From positions 1-8,561 of the forward strand of contig CALIRN010000237.1 of assembly GCA_938042265.1 (NCBI GenBank): 8,561 bases of DNA. The letters are read 5' to 3'. Every line of letters starts with the position of its first letter. The stretch's first letter is position 1. The stretch is from an uncultured Eubacteriaceae bacterium (GTDB taxonomy: Bacteria; Bacillota; Clostridia; Lachnospirales; CAG-274). The notes beneath the pieces were generated by a model. It had not been told where the DNA came from. It saw only the letters and a program-made list of their open reading frames with translations, and searched no databases. Positions 6,347 through 8,561 of this stretch are shown piece after piece. The position numbers were made by a program, and so were the translations under genes.

Positions 6347-8032
6347 ATGCTTATAAACGGTTCCGAGATTTTAGTTGAGTGCCTTAAGGAGCAGGGCGTT
6401 GATACCGTATTTGGTTATCCGGGCGGTGCAGTGCTGAACATTTACGATGCGCTCTATAAGCACCAGAATGAAATTAAGCACTATCTTACCTCACACGAGC
6501 AGGGTGCTGCCCATGCGGCAGACGGCTATGCCCGTGCTACGGGTAAGGTTGGCGTATGCATAGCTACCAGTGGCCCCGGTGCGTGTAACCTTGTTACCGG
6601 TATTGCAACTGCTTATATGGACAGTGTACCCATGGTTGCAATTACGGGTAATGTAGGTCTGCCATACCTTGGCAAGGATAGCTTTCAGGAGGTAGATATT
6701 ACAGGCGTTACAATGCCTATTACAAAGCATAACTTTATTGTAAAGGACGTAACAAAGCTTGCAGATACGGTAAGACGTGCCTTCTTCATAGCAAAAAAAG
6801 GTCGTCCGGGTCCTGTACTTATTGATATTACAAAGGCTGTTACTGCGGCCATGTGTGAGTATGAGCCTCAGGCTCCTATCCCTATCCAGACCCGTACGGA
6901 AACCATCACTGAGGAGGATATTTCTGCTGCCTGCGAGCTTATCAAGGCGGCAAAGCATCCTTTTGCCTATGTAGGCGGAGGTGCAATTATCTCAGGTGCC
7001 AGTGATGAAATAATTAAATTTGTTGAAAATCAGGATATGCCTGTTTCCTGCTCTGCAATGGGGCTTGGAGCAGTGCCTGCAAGCCACCCTAAGTTTACGG
7101 GTATGATAGGTATGCACGGCACAAAAACCTCAAACCTGCTTGCAAATGAGTGCGACCTGTTTATTGCGTTGGGAGCCCGTTTTAGTGACAGGGTTGCAAC
7201 AAACTTCAATAAGTTTGCTCCTAATGCAAAGGTTTTACATATTGATATTGACCCTGCGGAGATTAATAAAAATATTATGTCAACCCAGTCGGTTATCGGT
7301 GATGTAAGAGAAATTGTAAGACGCCTTAACGAAAGACTTGCGCCGACAAAGCGGGAGGAATGGAACGGTATTGTTGAGGGCTATAAGGCAGAATATCCTA
7401 ACCGCTATGACCATGACGGTACCTTAAAGCCACAGTATATCATGGAAAGAATAAGTGCGCTTACAAAGGGCGACGCTATTGTTGTTACCGAGGTAGGTCA
7501 ACATCAGATGTGGGCGTGTCAGTTTATTAAGACGGAAAAACCACGTCATTTTCTGACATCGGGAGGTCTTGGCACAATGGGCTACGGTCTTGGCGCATCC
7601 ATCGGTGCAAAAGTAGGCTGTCCGGATAAGGTGGTATTCAATATTGCAGGCGACGGCTGCTTTTATATGAACAATATTGAGCTTGCTACTGCTGTTGCAA
7701 ATGATGTGCCTGTTATTGAGGTGGTTATTAATAACCATGTTCTTGGTATGGTAAGACAGTGGCAGGATCTGTTCTATGATGCAAGGTATTCAAATACCAA
7801 TCTTGATAAGGCTACCGATTTCGTTAAGCTTGCAGAGGCTTATAAGTGCCTTGCCTTTAACGTAACAAAGCCGGAGGAGGTTGATGATGCCATCCTTAAG
7901 GCTATTGAAAGCAAGCGTCCGTGTGTAATCAACTGCGAGATTGGCAGAGATGAAAAGGTATTCCCTATGATTCCGGCAGGTCAGGGCTGCGAGGATATGA
8001 TTACTCTTGATGATTATGAGGGTATGAATTAA
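6347..8032 (+). CDS. ilvB: Acetolactate synthase, large (catalytic) subunit
   Basis: This thiamine-diphosphate enzyme joins two pyruvates to 2-acetolactate (valine/leucine) or pyruvate and 2-oxobutanoate to 2-aceto-2-hydroxybutanoate (isoleucine). It has 561 residues and the usual three domains: the PYR domain (about 1-170) with catalytic E51 in SHEQGAAHAADGYARATG, the central FAD-type domain (about 190-330), and the PP domain with the cofactor motif starting GDG at 435-437 and ending NN at 462-463. NHVLGMVRQWQ follows as in biosynthetic acetohydroxyacid synthases, which together with the FAD-domain and the biosynthetic context argues against a catabolic AlsS. AAGGAGG at 6333-6339 is 7 bases before the ATG. 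No small regulatory subunit (ilvN/ilvH) or ilvC follows, so feedback control by valine would need a gene elsewhere. Confidence 0.96.
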   Translation: MLINGSEILVECLKEQGVDTVFGYPGGAVLNIYDALYKHQNEIKHYLTSHEQGAAHAADGYARATGKVGVCIATSGPGACNLVTGIATAYMDSVPMVAITGNVGLPYLGKDSFQEVDITGVTMPITKHNFIVKDVTKLADTVRRAFFIAKKGRPGPVLIDITKAVTAAMCEYEPQAPIPIQTRTETITEEDISAACELIKAAKHPFAYVGGGAIISGASDEIIKFVENQDMPVSCSAMGLGAVPASHPKFTGMIGMHGTKTSNLLANECDLFIALGARFSDRVATNFNKFAPNAKVLHIDIDPAEINKNIMSTQSVIGDVREIVRRLNERLAPTKREEWNGIVEGYKAEYPNRYDHDGTLKPQYIMERISALTKGDAIVVTEVGQHQMWACQFIKTEKPRHFLTSGGLGTMGYGLGASIGAKVGCPDKVVFNIAGDGCFYMNNIELATAVANDVPVIEVVINNHVLGMVRQWQDLFYDARYSNTNLDKATDFVKLAEAYKCLAFNVTKPEEVDDAILKAIESKRPCVINCEIGRDEKVFPMIPAGQGCEDMITLDDYEGMN

Positions 8033-8046
8033 AAAAATATTTTCAC

Positions 8047-8146
8047 CAGGTAAGGAGTCCCCAGTCTAAAGCCTTGCTTTGCAAAGCCTGCCCTATAGGC
8101 AGCCCGATATCCTTCGGGTTATAGGTGGGAGTTACTTGCCTGCCCC
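8047..8146. other. Compact GC-rich structured element, unidentified (candidate ncRNA or dispersed repeat)
   Basis: This 100-base stretch has 55 G+C by hand count and stands out against the AT-rich flanks. On the + strand an outer stem of 8 pairs joins 8047-8054 (CAGGTAAG) and 8135-8142 (CTTGCCTG) with one U-G wobble; inside it TCCC 8058-8061 can pair GGGA 8127-8130. Three hairpins follow: the palindrome GCTTTGCAAAGC (8076-8087), CTGCC/GGCAG (8088-8092 with 8098-8102) and CCCGA/TCGGG (8103-8107 with 8114-8118). The whole loop CTATA of the second (8093-8097) is complementary to TATAG at 8120-8124, which would make a pseudoknot. It lies 14 bases past the ilvB stop and before a terminator at 8201. 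I cannot match it to a known RNA family. On the minus strand it folds similarly and is followed by a T7 run (8037-8031), so strand is open. It could also be a multicopy intergenic repeat. Confidence 0.5.
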
Positions 8147-8200
8147 AATAATTAAAAAAGCAGATAAAAGCCGATTATGTATTACTCAAAAAACTAAAAA

Positions 8201-8251
8201 ACAAAAGCCGCTTTATTGCACAGTTTGCGTGTTTAATAGGGCGGCTTTTGT
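8201..8251 (+). terminator. Strong intrinsic terminator after ilvB
   Basis: A perfect 11-base inverted repeat, ACAAAAGCCGC (8201-8211) and GCGGCTTTTGT (8241-8251), is extended inward by six further pairs including U-G wobbles (8212-8217 with 8235-8240). The A-rich left arm and T-rich right arm give normal terminator polarity and could work from both sides. It ends the ilvDB transcript and anything made from the element at 8047-8146, isolating the riboswitch-controlled unit on the right. Confidence 0.85.
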
Positions 8252-8375
8252 CTGTATAATGGTAAAATGACTGTTAGAGTAAGCATTTGGATGTTTTATA
8301 AAAATATCAGTATTATAAATTGGTTGATAAAGTATTTTAATAGTTGAAATGCACGAAAATATATAAAAATATATA
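8252..8375. other. AT-rich spacer with no supported gene
   Basis: No convincing coding or structured feature is seen between the terminator and the next promoter. A TATAAT at 8255-8260 lacks a fitting -35. The last part, about 8355-8375, is a run of A and T tracts placed directly upstream of the TTGACA at 8376, the position of an UP element that would help RNA polymerase binding. Confidence 0.6.
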
Positions 8376-8405
8376 TTGACAAATGGAATTTGAATATGAT
8401 AGTAT
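8376..8405 (+). promoter_or_regulatory. Promoter of the riboswitch-controlled transcript
   Basis: A perfect -35, TTGACA (8376-8381), is followed after 18 bases by TAGTAT (8400-8405), a 4-of-6 match to the -10 consensus that carries the extended -10 dinucleotide TG at 8397-8398. Transcription would begin near 8412, about 45 bases before the c-di-GMP aptamer and on the same strand. TATGAT at 8395-8400 is a better hexamer but only 13 bases from the -35. Confidence 0.65.
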
Positions 8406-8458
8406 AAAAAATATTTATATTTATGTGAAGGGATGTGAAAAATTTTTGCAGCAAAACT

Positions 8459-8547
8459 TAATATCGGGCAAATTTGCTGAAAGGCAAAGACGCAAAGTTA
8501 ATGGTCTAAGGTCAGTGATGACTATGACGGCATAACCGCAATTATTT
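8459..8547 (+). ncRNA. Cyclic di-GMP class I (GEMM-I) riboswitch aptamer
   Basis: The conserved parts of the class I c-di-GMP aptamer appear in order. CGGGCAAA (8465-8472) leads into a 6-pair stem, TTTGCT 8473-8478 with GGCAAA 8483-8488, capped by the GAAA tetraloop (8479-8482). The invariant GACGCAAAG follows at 8489-8497. The second arm carries the tetraloop receptor halves TCTAAG (8505-8510) and TATGA (8523-8527) flanking the stem GTCA/TGAC (8511-8514, 8519-8522) with its GTGA loop. The family-type 3' segment GGCATAACCGC (8529-8539) closes the aptamer. The outer P1 helix is weak and its ends are approximate. It senses the second messenger c-di-GMP in the nascent mRNA leader and controls a gene to the right of the window, commonly one for motility, adhesion, surface or signalling functions. 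The expression platform and direction of control are not visible. Confidence 0.88.
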
Positions 8548-8561
8548 GTATATAGCAAAAT

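Noticed and set aside
8106..8118. GATATCCTTCGGG resembling part of an FMN riboswitch
   Set aside because: Only a short similarity exists; the other conserved FMN-element segments are absent and no riboflavin gene is near.
8255..8260. TATAAT just after the terminator as a promoter
   Set aside because: No fitting -35 lies 15-19 bases upstream, and the better promoter at 8376 explains transcription to the right.
8079..8270. 63-codon frame starting with TTG after ilvB
   Set aside because: It starts inside a palindrome, has no ribosome site, crosses the intrinsic terminator and shows no protein family features.
8267..8347. 26-codon ATG frame after the terminator
   Set aside because: It has no Shine-Dalgarno sequence and lies in AT-rich sequence where such frames are common by chance.
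8383..8535. 50-codon ATG frame overlapping the riboswitch
   Set aside because: Its ATG lies inside the promoter, upstream of the predicted transcription start, and its codons are the conserved aptamer bases.

Overview
The window reads as a chromosomal branched-chain amino acid biosynthesis locus from an anaerobic Firmicute, most likely of class Clostridia (a Ruminococcus-like gut lineage would fit, but that is inference). Support comes from strong AGGAGG-type ribosome sites, moderate-GC genes separated by very AT-rich spacers, the short archaeal/clostridial-type LeuC and LeuD, an IlvD lacking the first cysteine of oxygen-tolerant [2Fe-2S] enzymes, and a cyclic di-GMP class I riboswitch at the right edge. 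All genes lie on the + strand.

Left block (1-4454): the 3' part of cimA (citramalate synthase; its start lies outside the window), then leuC, leuD, a previously unlisted small ORF of about 45 codons encoding a probable single-pass membrane peptide (3215-3352), and leuB. CimA makes (R)-citramalate from pyruvate and acetyl-CoA. LeuCD and LeuB can then carry citramalate to 2-oxobutanoate, the isoleucine precursor, while the same three subunits serve leucine synthesis. No leuA, ilvC or acetolactate synthase small-subunit gene is present in the window.

Middle (4455-4660): a 206-base spacer with a long imperfect hairpin that does not have terminator polarity, followed by a strong sigma-A-type promoter (TTGACG-17-TATAAT) with a second, extended -10 eight bases further on. 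This should start an ilvD-ilvB transcript (4661-8032), although read-through from leuB is not excluded. IlvB (acetolactate synthase) and IlvD (dihydroxyacid dehydratase) are the first and third enzymes of the common isoleucine/valine pathway.

Right end (8033-8561): no protein gene is supported. It holds, in order, a compact GC-rich 100-base element with nested stems and a possible pseudoknot (8047-8146), a strong intrinsic terminator (8201-8251), an AT-rich stretch, a good promoter with an extended -10 (8376-8405), and a c-di-GMP-I (GEMM-I) riboswitch aptamer (about 8459-8547) whose regulated gene lies beyond the window. The most interesting items are the membrane mini-ORF inside the leu operon, the unidentified structured element after ilvB, and the riboswitch with its own promoter.
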